A stretch of 64,000 nucleotides of DNA from positions 62,001-126,000 of the forward strand of contig CAIUHP010000079.1 in assembly GCA_903899015.1 (NCBI GenBank). Reading direction: 5' to 3'. The position numbers and the translations under genes are program-made. Positions within the stretch are counted from its first letter, which is position 1. Each line of letters begins with the position of its first letter. The stretch is from an uncultured Armatimonadota bacterium (lineage in GTDB: Bacteria > Armatimonadota > Fimbriimonadia > Fimbriimonadales > Fimbriimonadaceae). The notes beneath the pieces were generated by a model. That model ran no database searches, was not told where the DNA came from, and was given only the letters and a program-made list of their open reading frames with translations. Below are positions 1 through 8,393 of the stretch, piece after piece.

Positions 1-227
1 GTGATCGGTACCGAGCCAGGATTGTGAACAGTGAACACGAGGCCCCGTGAATGACTCCAATTCCAAGGAGATTTGGGAGTAAACGTAATATTGGGCCATT
101 CGTTTTGATGATAAACCACCGAGATTCCGCCTGGTAACGGCTGAACACTTGTGTTATTTGGTTTCAGATCAAAACCGCTTAAAGGCGCCTGCGCCGATAA
201 AAGGACCAGAGCTTTCAGAATCAGCAT
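1..227 (-). CDS. Partial secreted protein, N-terminus only (glycosidase-like beta domain)
   Basis: The minus strand is open from an ATG at 227-225 to the window edge, giving about 75 codons. It starts with a short hydrophobic signal peptide (MLILKALVLLSAQAPLSG) followed by a beta-rich stretch containing WPNITFTP, PWNWS and GLVFTVHNPG. This aromatic pattern is typical of the N-terminal sugar-binding-like domain of secreted agarase or beta-galactosidase type enzymes, but no catalytic region lies in the window. That the protein is exported follows from the signal peptide; the enzyme class is a guess from pattern similarity. It is divergent from the MoeB-like gene at 324. Confidence 0.55.
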   Translation of the reverse strand, partial: MLILKALVLLSAQAPLSGFDLKPNNTSVQPLPGGISVVYHQNEWPNITFTPKSPWNWSHSRGLVFTVHNPGSVPI

Positions 228-293
228 CACTTGATACGTAGTCTAATGCGTTACCGAAACTAGTTTTAAGTAAATCAACTCCCGAATGCTTCT

Positions 294-307
294 ACTGACC
301 GATCAGT
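294..307. promoter_or_regulatory. Small inverted repeat upstream of moeB-like gene
   Basis: ACTGA-CCGA-TCAGT is a 5-bp inverted repeat in the divergent intergenic region, ending 16 bases before the ATG at 324. It could be a repressor operator of TetR type. This is inferred from symmetry and position only. Confidence 0.25.
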
Positions 308-323
308 TTGTAAACTGTAAGTC

Positions 324-1454
324 ATGGAGTCCCCGCTTTCCCGCGAAGAACTGCTTCGGTACAGTCGCCATCTGATTTTGCCTGAGGTTGGTTTGGAGGG
401 GCAACTGAAACTGAAATCAGCCCGAGTCCTACTTGTCGGTGCGGGTGGACTAGGATCTCCAACCGCTCTCTACTTGGCCGCATCAGGAGTAGGCACACTG
501 GGAATCGTCGACTTCGATGCCGTTGACCTAACCAACTTGCACCGTCAGGTCATCCATGGGACCAGTGACGTCGGTCGTTCCAAACTTGACTCCGCAGCCG
601 AAGCGATTCACGAAGTAAATCCGAATGTTCAGGTCATCAAGCATGAGACCCTTCTAACAAGTGAGAACGCCTTGGACATATTAAGTGGGTATGACCTGGT
701 GGTCGATGGAACCGACAACTTTCCTACTCGCTACTTGGTAAACGACGCATGCGTGCTCCTAGGCAAGACGAACGTTTATGGTTCTATCTTTAGATTCGAT
801 GGCCAAGCAACCGTCTTCTGCGCACCGGGAGGCCCTTGCTACCGATGTTTGTATCCCGAACCTCCTCCTCCCGGAATGGTGCCGAGCTGTGCAGAAGGCG
901 GAGTGCTTGGAGTCTTACCTGGAATTATCGGTTTGATTCAGGCGACTGAGGCAGTCAAGCTTATTCTGGGTGTCGGCGAGCCGTTGATTGGCCGATTGGT
1001 ACTTTACGATGCGCTCGCGATGTCATTTCGCGAGCTTAAGATTCGCCGCGACCCCGCGTGTCCTATTTGCGGAGATCTTCCTTCGATTTCAGCCCTCATC
1101 GACTACAACCAATTCTGTGGGATCAAGCCGATTACAAATGAACCAGTGGCCTACCATGAGATCGAATCGAGCACTTTGAATGCAATGTTCCAGTCGGGCG
1201 AGGACTTTGTGCTTTTGGATGTTCGCGAGCCTGACGAATTCGAAGTTTCGCGCATACCGGGATCCATTTTGATTCCTCTCGGAGACGTCCCCAATCGACT
1301 CAATGAGCTGAATCCGTCAACGAAGACAGTCGTTCATTGCCGCTCTGGAATGAGGAGCGCAAAAGCGTGCGAGATCCTGATTGCCGCAGGATTCGGCGAC
1401 GTTTCGAACCTAAAGGGCGGAATTTTGGATTGGATGCAATCCGAGCAACCTTAG
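324..1454 (+). CDS. moeB: MoeB/ThiF-type adenylyltransferase fused to rhodanese domain
   Basis: An E1-like enzyme that adenylates the C-terminal glycine of a ubiquitin-fold sulfur carrier (MoaD or ThiS type); the rhodanese half then supplies sulfur to form a thiocarboxylate. Visible features: the ATP-binding loop GAGGLG (residues 39-44), the family motif DLTNLHRQ (about 68-75), two zinc-binding CxxC pairs (CYRC and CPIC), and a C-terminal rhodanese domain (about 275-376) with active-site loop CRSGMR, Cys339. The 376-residue length fits MoeBR proteins. The matching carrier lies convergently just downstream (1451-1753), the stop codons overlapping by 4 bases. Whether it serves molybdopterin, thiamine or another thiolation pathway cannot be told from sequence alone. 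Confidence 0.9.
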   Translation: MESPLSREELLRYSRHLILPEVGLEGQLKLKSARVLLVGAGGLGSPTALYLAASGVGTLGIVDFDAVDLTNLHRQVIHGTSDVGRSKLDSAAEAIHEVNPNVQVIKHETLLTSENALDILSGYDLVVDGTDNFPTRYLVNDACVLLGKTNVYGSIFRFDGQATVFCAPGGPCYRCLYPEPPPPGMVPSCAEGGVLGVLPGIIGLIQATEAVKLILGVGEPLIGRLVLYDALAMSFRELKIRRDPACPICGDLPSISALIDYNQFCGIKPITNEPVAYHEIESSTLNAMFQSGEDFVLLDVREPDEFEVSRIPGSILIPLGDVPNRLNELNPSTKTVVHCRSGMRSAKACEILIAAGFGDVSNLKGGILDWMQSEQP

Positions 1455-1753
1455 CCGCCCGCAATCGCACCGATAATTAAGAAAGGCTCTCGGCCCGAGG
1501 AAATCGGCTCGGGAAGCGTTTCTGTAGGCGGTTCGAGGGAGATATCTTCCGCACAAGCGAAGAACCTGAGAAAGGCTCTTCGCTTATGGGTCTGATGTTC
1601 TCGAATGGTGCCTTTCAGCACGGGGTAGGCAAGTTCAATCGCGTCGAGGATGCTCGAAACCGTCACGGGATCGGCGACCGAGACCGTGATCTCATTGCCA
1701 ACGTGAGCAAGGTTTCTCAGGTGAAAAGGCAGAACGACGCGAATTTGACTCAT
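1451..1753 (-). CDS. MoaD/ThiS-family sulfur carrier protein
   Basis: A 100-residue ubiquitin-fold protein ending in AIAGG, the diglycine tail that is adenylated and thiocarboxylated by MoeB/ThiF enzymes. The start chosen is the ATG at 1753 (MSQIRVVLPF). It begins 2 bases after the stop of the upstream BNR-repeat gene, so the two are probably co-transcribed; a longer frame to 1819 would overlap that gene without reason. The protein shows the expected pattern of a beta-strand start, a central SSILDAIELAYP helix and a G-rich tail. Convergent with the MoeB-rhodanese gene, its likely activating enzyme. Confidence 0.85.
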   Translation of the reverse strand: MSQIRVVLPFHLRNLAHVGNEITVSVADPVTVSSILDAIELAYPVLKGTIREHQTHKRRAFLRFFACAEDISLEPPTETLPEPISSGREPFLIIGAIAGG

Positions 1754-1755
1754 GA

Positions 1756-2922
1756 TTATCGAAGAGTTTGTACCTCTACGGAAAGCACCGATGGGAAATG
1801 CTCGTTGATCGCCGACCAATTATCACCACCGTCAGCTGAAACGTAAACCTGGCCGCCAGTGGTTCCGAAGTAGATTCCGCAATCATCCAACGAATCGACG
1901 GCCATCGCATCGCGCAAGACATTGACGTAACAATCCTGCTGAGGCAGACCGTTGGTCAACGCCTCCCATTCGTTACCACCTGTCTTGCTTCGGTAGACGC
2001 GTAGCTTCCCTTCGGGTGGGAAGTGCTCGCCGTCGCTCTTGATGGGCACGACATAGATCGTTTCAGGCTTGTGAGCATGAACGTCGATAGGGAATCCAAA
2101 GTCGCAAGGTAAGTTTCCGCTGACCTTTGTCCAATTATCTCCTGAGTCATCGCTTCGCATAACGTCCCAGTGCTTCTGCATGTAAAGCGTGTTGGGTTTT
2201 GATGCATGCGACGCGATTCGGTGGACACAATGACCAACTTCCGCTTCCGGATTCGGCATGAAGCTAGAAACTAAACCTTTGTTCGTTGGTTTCCATGTCA
2301 GACCACCGTCGTCCGTTCGGAAACAACCAGCGGCCGAAATGGCGACCCAAATTCGGTTTGGAGCAGTCGGATCGATGAGAATCGTGTGCAGACACATACC
2401 ACCCGCGCCTGGCTGCCAATCCTTTCCAGTTGTGTGTTGGCGTAGTCCCGAAAGTTCCGACCATGTGGTTCCAGCGTCTTTACTTTGGAACAATGCAGCG
2501 TCTTCAACACCGGCATAAACGACATCAGCATCTGTTAGTGATGGTTCAAGATGCCAAACGCGCTTGAACTCCCAAGGATGCGGCGTGCCGTCGTACCAAA
2601 GGTGCGTTCCGGTCTCTCCTTCATAGGTGAACTTGTTGCTCTCGCCTTGGGGCCAGCCTTGTGCCGAAACTAAATCTTCAGGGGCGCTTCCAGGAGGATT
2701 CCAAGTCTTTCCGCCATCGTCTGATCGCTGAATAATCTGCCCAAACCAGCCGCTCGATTGCGACACGTAAATTCGGTTAGGATCAACCGGGGATCCTTTT
2801 GCGTGATAGATCTCCCATCCCCCAAAAAATGGACCTTCAATCTTCCAGTCCTTTCGCTGCCCATCTGCGGTGCAAACAAAGGCACCCTTCTTTGAGCCGA
2901 CCAATACTCGAACCTGACTCAT
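1756..2922 (-). CDS. BNR/Asp-box beta-propeller protein (sialidase/sortilin-like)
   Basis: A 388-residue protein with repeated Asp-box signatures: [32 protein letters not shown] and SADGGDNW. These mark the turns of a multi-bladed beta-propeller of the BNR/YVTN glycosyl-hydrolase-like superfamily. There is no signal peptide (starts [16 protein letters not shown]), so it is probably cytoplasmic. Catalytic sialidase residues are not evident, so enzymatic function is doubtful. It is followed after 2 bases by a MoaD-like carrier, suggesting one transcription unit and possibly a shared role. Annotation as exo-alpha-sialidase would be over-interpretation. Confidence 0.75.
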   Translation of the reverse strand: MSQVRVLVGSKKGAFVCTADGQRKDWKIEGPFFGGWEIYHAKGSPVDPNRIYVSQSSGWFGQIIQRSDDGGKTWNPPGSAPEDLVSAQGWPQGESNKFTYEGETGTHLWYDGTPHPWEFKRVWHLEPSLTDADVVYAGVEDAALFQSKDAGTTWSELSGLRQHTTGKDWQPGAGGMCLHTILIDPTAPNRIWVAISAAGCFRTDDGGLTWKPTNKGLVSSFMPNPEAEVGHCVHRIASHASKPNTLYMQKHWDVMRSDDSGDNWTKVSGNLPCDFGFPIDVHAHKPETIYVVPIKSDGEHFPPEGKLRVYRSKTGGNEWEALTNGLPQQDCYVNVLRDAMAVDSLDDCGIYFGTTGGQVYVSADGGDNWSAINEHFPSVLSVEVQTLR

Positions 2923-3128
2923 GGATCAATCCCCCTAAGATTGCGATTAACAACCCATTAGGATACAGCGCTTTTGTAGTGAGTGAGTGGGTTTTTGTCT
3001 AGTAGAGTGTTGCAAAAAACTAAATTGATCTCGAAGGTTTAACGCTCAAAACCATCTCTTGCCCTCATCTCTTTTCGACTATTTCTATATAATCCCTTGA
3101 CCCGATTCAGCGTTTAGAAGTAGTCGAG

Positions 3129-4616
3129 ATGAACAAAAGGCTTAAGAAAGCAATACCGATGATTAAAGAGGTGCTCTTTAAGGCGCTGATCATTGGGGCA
3201 GGCTCCTATCTAATTGAGCACCTATGGCTTGATCGTCAGCCTTGGATTGTAGACATGCCGTTAACCGGTTACTCCTACGAGCAAAAGCTTCTTCAGGATA
3301 GCTTCTTAGACTCAAAACGTCAGTCTCCAGTGGTGGTCATGGATATTTCGCAGGCGCTACCGAGCCTTGCGAGCGAATTGCAGTCTGAAGGCAAATTAAC
3401 AAACAGCACGGACGATCAACGAGAAAACTTCCGAAATGCGGGCATGCTTATTGAGCAGATTTCCGATGCAAAGCCAACCGCAATTGCACTTGACTGGGAC
3501 ATATCAGACCCCGCGGATATGCCGCTTTCCTCAAAGTCCACACTTAATCAAAGCTCCATTCGATTTGATATTTGGAGGACGATTCGAGAATGCACATTGA
3601 AAGGAGTTCCTGTTTACTTTGGGTCAGATCGATTTCTAAAGGCTGGGGGGCGCATCTCTGACCTACAAGAGCCTTTCAAACATCTTGCTTGTACGCTGGA
3701 ACAGTCAAGCCCTAAGCCTGGGAGTTTTTCTGATGTAGCCCTCGTCCAGGGCGAGGGCGGAGTAGACACTTTATCGGTTGCAGTTGCTGAGTTTAAGGGT
3801 GTCTATGGTTTAAAACAGAACAAGCCGATTGAGGTCATTCGGACTCGTTTCCTTTCGATGGCACCAGACGATGAGGCCTCAAAACGCGAGAAATTTCTCA
3901 TTAATTACGAAGCTGTCCCTTCAATGATTCAGGAGTCGCTCAATATATTCGCCAGCAACGGGCCGGTCCCTATGATTGCAGACGCCAGTGTCTCGAAGCG
4001 GCTGACAGGTCGAGTCGTATTGTTAGGGGACTTGATTCGGCCTTCACCAGGAGACACCGCAAATTATCCTATTAGCGGTCCAAGCATGGGACGACTTCGG
4101 TCTTCTTACTCCGCGATTGTGAAAGGCAAGTCTAGCGAACGCGAGAAGGCTATCGATAACGGTATGTCTCTCATTTCAACGGGCGGAGTGCTTTATCAAG
4201 CATCGGCGATTCATACCCTTCTCGGGAACCAAGTGCTTGTCTTTACGGGCCCACTTGCGGAGTTTATCTTTGCCACTTCGGTAGGTGGATTTGCTTCGCT
4301 ATTGAAGATGCTCTTCCTCTCAGTCCTCTTGACGAAGAGAAAGTTTCACTCAGAAACGGCCTATGCAGAAATTCATCGGCTGTTCATCGAATTGTTTGTC
4401 GCAATCGTCATTATTCCGTTCTTAGTCCTGTGGTTCTGCGGGCAAACTCACATCCATCATCTTCTTATTCCCGGTGCGCCAGCCATTCTTTTGAGTTGTC
4501 TCATTGAGGGATTCGGCGAAGCCGCTTTTGCTTTGATAGTCGTACGGAGACACCTCGACCATCAAGAACACAAGACCAAATCGGAACCTGAACCAGTTCC
4601 CGCGACCATCCCTTAG
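3129..4616 (+). CDS. CHASE2-domain membrane sensor protein
   Basis: A 495-residue protein with an N-terminal hydrophobic segment (KALIIGAGSYLIEHLWL, about residues 17-33), then an extracytoplasmic CHASE2-like domain (about 50-340; hallmark strands VVVMDIS and AIALDWDIS) and a cluster of C-terminal membrane helices (about 375-475). No kinase, cyclase or other output domain is attached, so signal output is probably delivered by partners. It is followed after 3 bases by a caspase-TPR gene, which makes co-transcription very likely. A TATAAT box lies at 3088-3093. CHASE2 domains are extracellular sensory modules; the ligand is unknown. Confidence 0.8.
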   Translation: MNKRLKKAIPMIKEVLFKALIIGAGSYLIEHLWLDRQPWIVDMPLTGYSYEQKLLQDSFLDSKRQSPVVVMDISQALPSLASELQSEGKLTNSTDDQRENFRNAGMLIEQISDAKPTAIALDWDISDPADMPLSSKSTLNQSSIRFDIWRTIRECTLKGVPVYFGSDRFLKAGGRISDLQEPFKHLACTLEQSSPKPGSFSDVALVQGEGGVDTLSVAVAEFKGVYGLKQNKPIEVIRTRFLSMAPDDEASKREKFLINYEAVPSMIQESLNIFASNGPVPMIADASVSKRLTGRVVLLGDLIRPSPGDTANYPISGPSMGRLRSSYSAIVKGKSSEREKAIDNGMSLISTGGVLYQASAIHTLLGNQVLVFTGPLAEFIFATSVGGFASLLKMLFLSVLLTKRKFHSETAYAEIHRLFIELFVAIVIIPFLVLWFCGQTHIHHLLIPGAPAILLSCLIEGFGEAAFALIVVRRHLDHQEHKTKSEPEPVPATIP

Positions 4617-4619
4617 CCA

Positions 4620-6695
4620 ATGATGCCTCTTCCTTTTGTCGCCATCCTGGGTGTTGTTCTCACTACACGGGCTTCTTTAGCGCCTGAGATATTGCCGTTG
4701 GAATATCAGGGAGAGCAGATCTACCGAACGTCTCATGCGCTGATCGTTGCCGATAGCACTCCGCCACAAGGTGAAGTTGCATTTGGCAATTCCGCCGTTG
4801 CTATTGCCAAAACCTTAGTGGATACTTGCGGATTTCCGAAAGGGAATGTGGCGATCCTGACCGGCCAATCCGCAACAGTGTCAAATGTTCGCGCAGAAAT
4901 CGCTAAGCTCAAAGATCCAAAACGCGTTTCTCGCCAAGATCGAGTTTTGATCGTGATTGCGACGCATGGACTCGTCAAAGAAAAAATTGGATTCTTTCAG
5001 TTTGCGGGCGTGACCGATAATTTGTTGCCGATGAAGGAAGTGGCCGATGCGGTACTCACGAAGGAAGGTATCCCGGCTAAGCATGTCCTTATGCTCGCCG
5101 ATAGCTGTCATTCCGGCTCCATGACGAATTCGGAACCTACCGTTGGCGGTGACCAGGCTGCATCACTCTCTGACAAATTCCAACGTCCCTTTCGAGGAAT
5201 TTGGGCGGCTGCAAGCGCAAGTGGTCGGTCTTACAGTGACGACAGTTCTCAGTCCACTCAAATGATTAGTGCGATCATTTCGTGCCTGGGCAAGGACGAC
5301 ACCTATCCGTTGAATGTTGCTCAAGCTTGTGATGTCTTGTACCGCGCGAAAGATTTTATCCCGGTCACTCGCGCTTCCCTTTCTCAAGGAACCTATGTCT
5401 TTGCCCTCAAACCCGGAAAGCTTGTCGCACAAGCGGATGAGCGTGCTCGTCAGGACCAGTTAGAAAAGGATCATCAAGCAGCCGAGGCGCTTTCCTACAA
5501 GTCTAGCCAAAAGGTGCTTGAGTCGGAAAATGCTCTTGACGATGCAGATAAGTCGAAAGACTCCAAGGCATGGGCGAGCGCGCAAGATAAATATGCTGCT
5601 GCATTGATTGAGTTACCCACCGGCAATCGCACAAAGAACTTAAACAAAGCTCTTGATTCACTCAATCAAGCAATGACGGTTTTCACTGAGTCGGCCTACC
5701 CGGAGCAATGGGCATTTGCCATGTTCAAAGTTGGAGCGATTTACAACTACCTGCCAACCGGCGATCGGCAATCAAATCTAAAGCAAGCGATCCAATATTT
5801 GACCGGCGCCTTACGCGTCTTTAACGAAAAGGCGTTCCCTGAAGAATGGGCATCCGCCATGAATAGCCTTGCGGTTTCTCATCGGAACCTTCTATCTGGC
5901 GACGGCGAGGCAAACGTACGCAAGGCAATTGAATACTATCTCGCTGCTCTACGGGTCCGAACCGAGAAATCCAGCCCCGTAGACTACGCGACAACCATGA
6001 ACAATCTGGCCACATGTTATCGGCAGCTAAAAACGGGAGACACGGCCGCAAACAACAAGAAGTCGATTGAATGTTACGAGAATGCCATTCGAGTGGGCCG
6101 AGCGATTAGCGACACGATGGGCTGGACTACCAGCATGATGAATATGGGTGTCGCCCTTCGGTTAATGCGTGATGCAAATGCGGACGCGAACCTCAAGAAA
6201 TCCATCACCTGTTTGCAAACAGTCACTGACGTATTGGACGAGAAGACGCATCCCGAGTTGTGGTCCTTAGCGATGGGAAATCTTGGAGATGCTTATGGCG
6301 ACGTTTCCACCGGAGATACCGACGCGAGCCTCAAGAAGTCCATTGAATGTTATCAAAATGCGCTACGAGTCGATTCAGAAAAGGCTTATCCGGATTTATT
6401 TGGGACATGGATGCTCGGTAAAGGAATTTCATACCGCGAACTAAAGGGAGGAGATCGGGTACAGAACCTAAAGATGTCGGTCGAAGCAATCGAGAATTCG
6501 CTTCGGGTTCGGACAGAGGAAATCCCTCATGACAGAATTGAGGCACTTCTAGAACTTGCCGATACTCTAACGGAGCAAAAGAATAAAACTCGTGCTAGAT
6601 CTGTTTTGGAAGAGTGCCTCGCCCTCGCCAAGAAGATCAATGATCGCGATTCGATTGATGCTGCCACCGATGCTTTGAAAAAGATTTCGTCATGA
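4620..6695 (+). CDS. Caspase-family (C14) protease with TPR repeats
   Basis: A 691-residue protein: short hydrophobic N-terminus (possible signal or anchor), caspase-like p20 domain (about residues 35-270), then a helical linker and at least six tetratricopeptide repeats of about 50 residues (about 300-690). The catalytic dyad is present: His116 in IVIATHGL and Cys163 in LADSCHSGS. Bacterial caspase homologues of this type are predicted proteases; the TPR array probably binds a partner or substrate. It is encoded 3 bases after the CHASE2 sensor and before a FecR-like gene. Substrate and trigger are not visible. The repeats share the pattern of a GD-x-x-x-N-L-K-K-(A/S)-I-E turn and are probably recent internal duplications. 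Confidence 0.88.
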   Translation: MMPLPFVAILGVVLTTRASLAPEILPLEYQGEQIYRTSHALIVADSTPPQGEVAFGNSAVAIAKTLVDTCGFPKGNVAILTGQSATVSNVRAEIAKLKDPKRVSRQDRVLIVIATHGLVKEKIGFFQFAGVTDNLLPMKEVADAVLTKEGIPAKHVLMLADSCHSGSMTNSEPTVGGDQAASLSDKFQRPFRGIWAAASASGRSYSDDSSQSTQMISAIISCLGKDDTYPLNVAQACDVLYRAKDFIPVTRASLSQGTYVFALKPGKLVAQADERARQDQLEKDHQAAEALSYKSSQKVLESENALDDADKSKDSKAWASAQDKYAAALIELPTGNRTKNLNKALDSLNQAMTVFTESAYPEQWAFAMFKVGAIYNYLPTGDRQSNLKQAIQYLTGALRVFNEKAFPEEWASAMNSLAVSHRNLLSGDGEANVRKAIEYYLAALRVRTEKSSPVDYATTMNNLATCYRQLKTGDTAANNKKSIECYENAIRVGRAISDTMGWTTSMMNMGVALRLMRDANADANLKKSITCLQTVTDVLDEKTHPELWSLAMGNLGDAYGDVSTGDTDASLKKSIECYQNALRVDSEKAYPDLFGTWMLGKGISYRELKGGDRVQNLKMSVEAIENSLRVRTEEIPHDRIEALLELADTLTEQKNKTRARSVLEECLALAKKINDRDSIDAATDALKKISS

Positions 6696-6782
6696 TCCAG
6701 TCTTTGGCCCTGTCATTGAAACCTTGCTTCGGTATGTTTCGTGAACGGGTGTAGTGTTAGCTAGTAGGAACTTAACTTAGAA

Positions 6783-7739
6783 ATGGCATTCGCTCTGTTA
6801 GCTGCAATGGCAATCTGGGAGTCGAGCAGAGGCTATATCGCTTCGATGTCTGGCTCTGGTCAACTCACCCATGCGACCGGCACGACTGTGCCTTTGAAGG
6901 CAGAATCTTTAAAAAGTTGCGTGAGACTCTTTACCGGTGACCGAGTTCTACTCGCCAATTCCACATCAAAAGCGATGCTCATTCTAGATGGCAGAAGAGT
7001 ACGTATGGTGGGAGCGTCTGTCTTTACCGTTCCGTCCGACGCTGCGCAGGTCGGTGAACTTGCTTCTCGGACAGTCCTTGCCGGACGTGGCGCAGGATCG
7101 GGGGACAAGCCAGCACCCTTCGAAAAACTTGCGATCTTTTGCCGCCAAGATGGTGAGGAATCACCAGCCGGCAATCTTACCGTTTTTAATGATGGCTCTC
7201 TACCAATCGTTTGGGCTCACGACGAGCTAGCCAAGTCGGTTCAGATCACCATTCAGGTGGATGACGAGCCCAGCTTTACAACGGAATCGATTCCAGCTCA
7301 TGCGAACGGTATCAGCAGCTATCCCTTTGGCTCAACCAATCGCAAAGATTTGGGCGACTACCTGTTGAAAAACCTTTCCGACAAGTTCGCTCGGCAGGTT
7401 ACGCTAACGATCAAAGACAATAACGGTCGTACCAACAAGTCGTACTGGACCATTCAAAAGAAGGCTGAGTTTGAACGCGCAAGGAAATTATTCAAGGCCA
7501 ACGCCGTTGATGATTTTGATTTGTTCGATTCAACTGTTCAAAGCGCCGAAGGGGGCGAAGGGGGATCCAAGTCGCCTTCCTATCCAGGAATTAAAACGGC
7601 TCTTGTATATGGATATTTTGCAAAGCATGCGGACGCATTTATCGCGTTGGAGATGCTCCACTTCCTCTCTTTGACCCATCAATTTCCGGGAATCGAACTT
7701 CAACTTAAGAAGCAACTTGACGCTCGCGACAAAGGTTAA
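6783..7739 (+). CDS. FecR-like membrane-anchored protein of the CHASE2-caspase cassette
   Basis: A 318-residue protein with an N-terminal hydrophobic segment (MAFALLAAMAIW) followed by a FecR-like region (LFTGDRVLLANSTSKAMLIL, about 48-68), in which a short beta domain reads 'threshold, then value', as in FecR and DUF4384-type sensors. The start is fixed by an in-frame TAG 18 bases upstream and by the AGGAA at 6766-6770. It lies 87 bases after the caspase gene on the same strand and probably belongs to the same unit. The C-terminal half has no recognised domain. The FecR assignment is moderate; the link to the caspase is by position. Confidence 0.6.
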   Translation: MAFALLAAMAIWESSRGYIASMSGSGQLTHATGTTVPLKAESLKSCVRLFTGDRVLLANSTSKAMLILDGRRVRMVGASVFTVPSDAAQVGELASRTVLAGRGAGSGDKPAPFEKLAIFCRQDGEESPAGNLTVFNDGSLPIVWAHDELAKSVQITIQVDDEPSFTTESIPAHANGISSYPFGSTNRKDLGDYLLKNLSDKFARQVTLTIKDNNGRTNKSYWTIQKKAEFERARKLFKANAVDDFDLFDSTVQSAEGGEGGSKSPSYPGIKTALVYGYFAKHADAFIALEMLHFLSLTHQFPGIELQLKKQLDARDKG

Positions 7740-8311
7740 GGGCTCGCAACCAATCCAAAATGATAAGGGCACGAGGCCCGTAGGTCGACCGAGGTCACTT
7801 CTTTAAATCCCGCTTCGATCATCCAATCGCGGCATTGATTTGGACTCGGCCTTATCGCCAAGTTTGGCCCTCTTGGTGTGGGAATGTCACGTCGCCAATG
7901 AATAACGGAGAGCTTGCCATCTGGCTTTAGAATGCGATGAGATTCTTTCAAGAGATCAACCGGATTCTCCAAGTGCAGCAGGTTATAAACCATTACGTGA
8001 GCTTGCGATAAGTCCGGCCTCCCAGAGCCACTTGCCACAAAATCTCTTTGAACGGCACAGATATTCCCAATCGCCGATGACCTAGCCTTTGCTTGAACGC
8101 AATTCACCATTGAAAGATCGATATCCATGGCATGAATGAATCCCTCCACTCGGTGAGCGGTAGGGAGGGTAAACGTGCCGTAACCGCATCCAAATTCCGT
8201 TAGGTCCCCGATGAGCTGACCCACACCCATAAGTTGATCAAGTGCCAGTTCAACGTTGAAAAAGCTAGACCACATTTCTTCCGCGGGCATGCTGCTTTCA
8301 CGACCTTTCAT
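7736..8311 (-). CDS. Class I SAM-dependent methyltransferase
   Basis: A 191-residue Rossmann-fold methyltransferase. Motif I is LTEFGCGYG (about residues 37-45), followed by the acidic strand end HAMDID that binds the SAM ribose, a post-I region VMVYNLLHLENP and the motif HRILKPDGKLSVIHWR typical of UbiE/COQ5-like enzymes. The substrate is unknown. Two starts are possible, ATG 8311 or ATG 8290; neither has a clear ribosome-binding site. The 3' end overlaps the end of the convergent FecR-like gene by 4 bases. It is divergent from the glycosidase-like gene at 8394. Confidence 0.8.
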   Translation of the reverse strand: MKGRESSMPAEEMWSSFFNVELALDQLMGVGQLIGDLTEFGCGYGTFTLPTAHRVEGFIHAMDIDLSMVNCVQAKARSSAIGNICAVQRDFVASGSGRPDLSQAHVMVYNLLHLENPVDLLKESHRILKPDGKLSVIHWRRDIPTPRGPNLAIRPSPNQCRDWMIEAGFKEVTSVDLRASCPYHFGLVASP

Positions 8312-8372
8312 CTTTTTTCAACTTCGAAGTCTACTCTTGACACGATTTACTGCACGTTTTATTGACCAGATA

Positions 8373-8378
8373 TATAAT
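8373..8378 (+). promoter_or_regulatory. -10 box (TATAAT) before secreted glycosidase-like gene
   Basis: A perfect TATAAT lies 15 bases before the ATG at 8394. TTGACA at 8337-8342 is too far away (30-base spacer) to be its -35. If used, the transcript would have a leader of only a few bases, and no Shine-Dalgarno sequence is present. Confidence 0.4.
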
Positions 8379-8393
8379 GGCGGACCACCACCC

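Noticed and set aside
8337-8342. TTGACA as -35 element for the gene at 8394
   Set aside because: The spacer to the TATAAT at 8373 would be 30 bases, far outside the usual 16-18.
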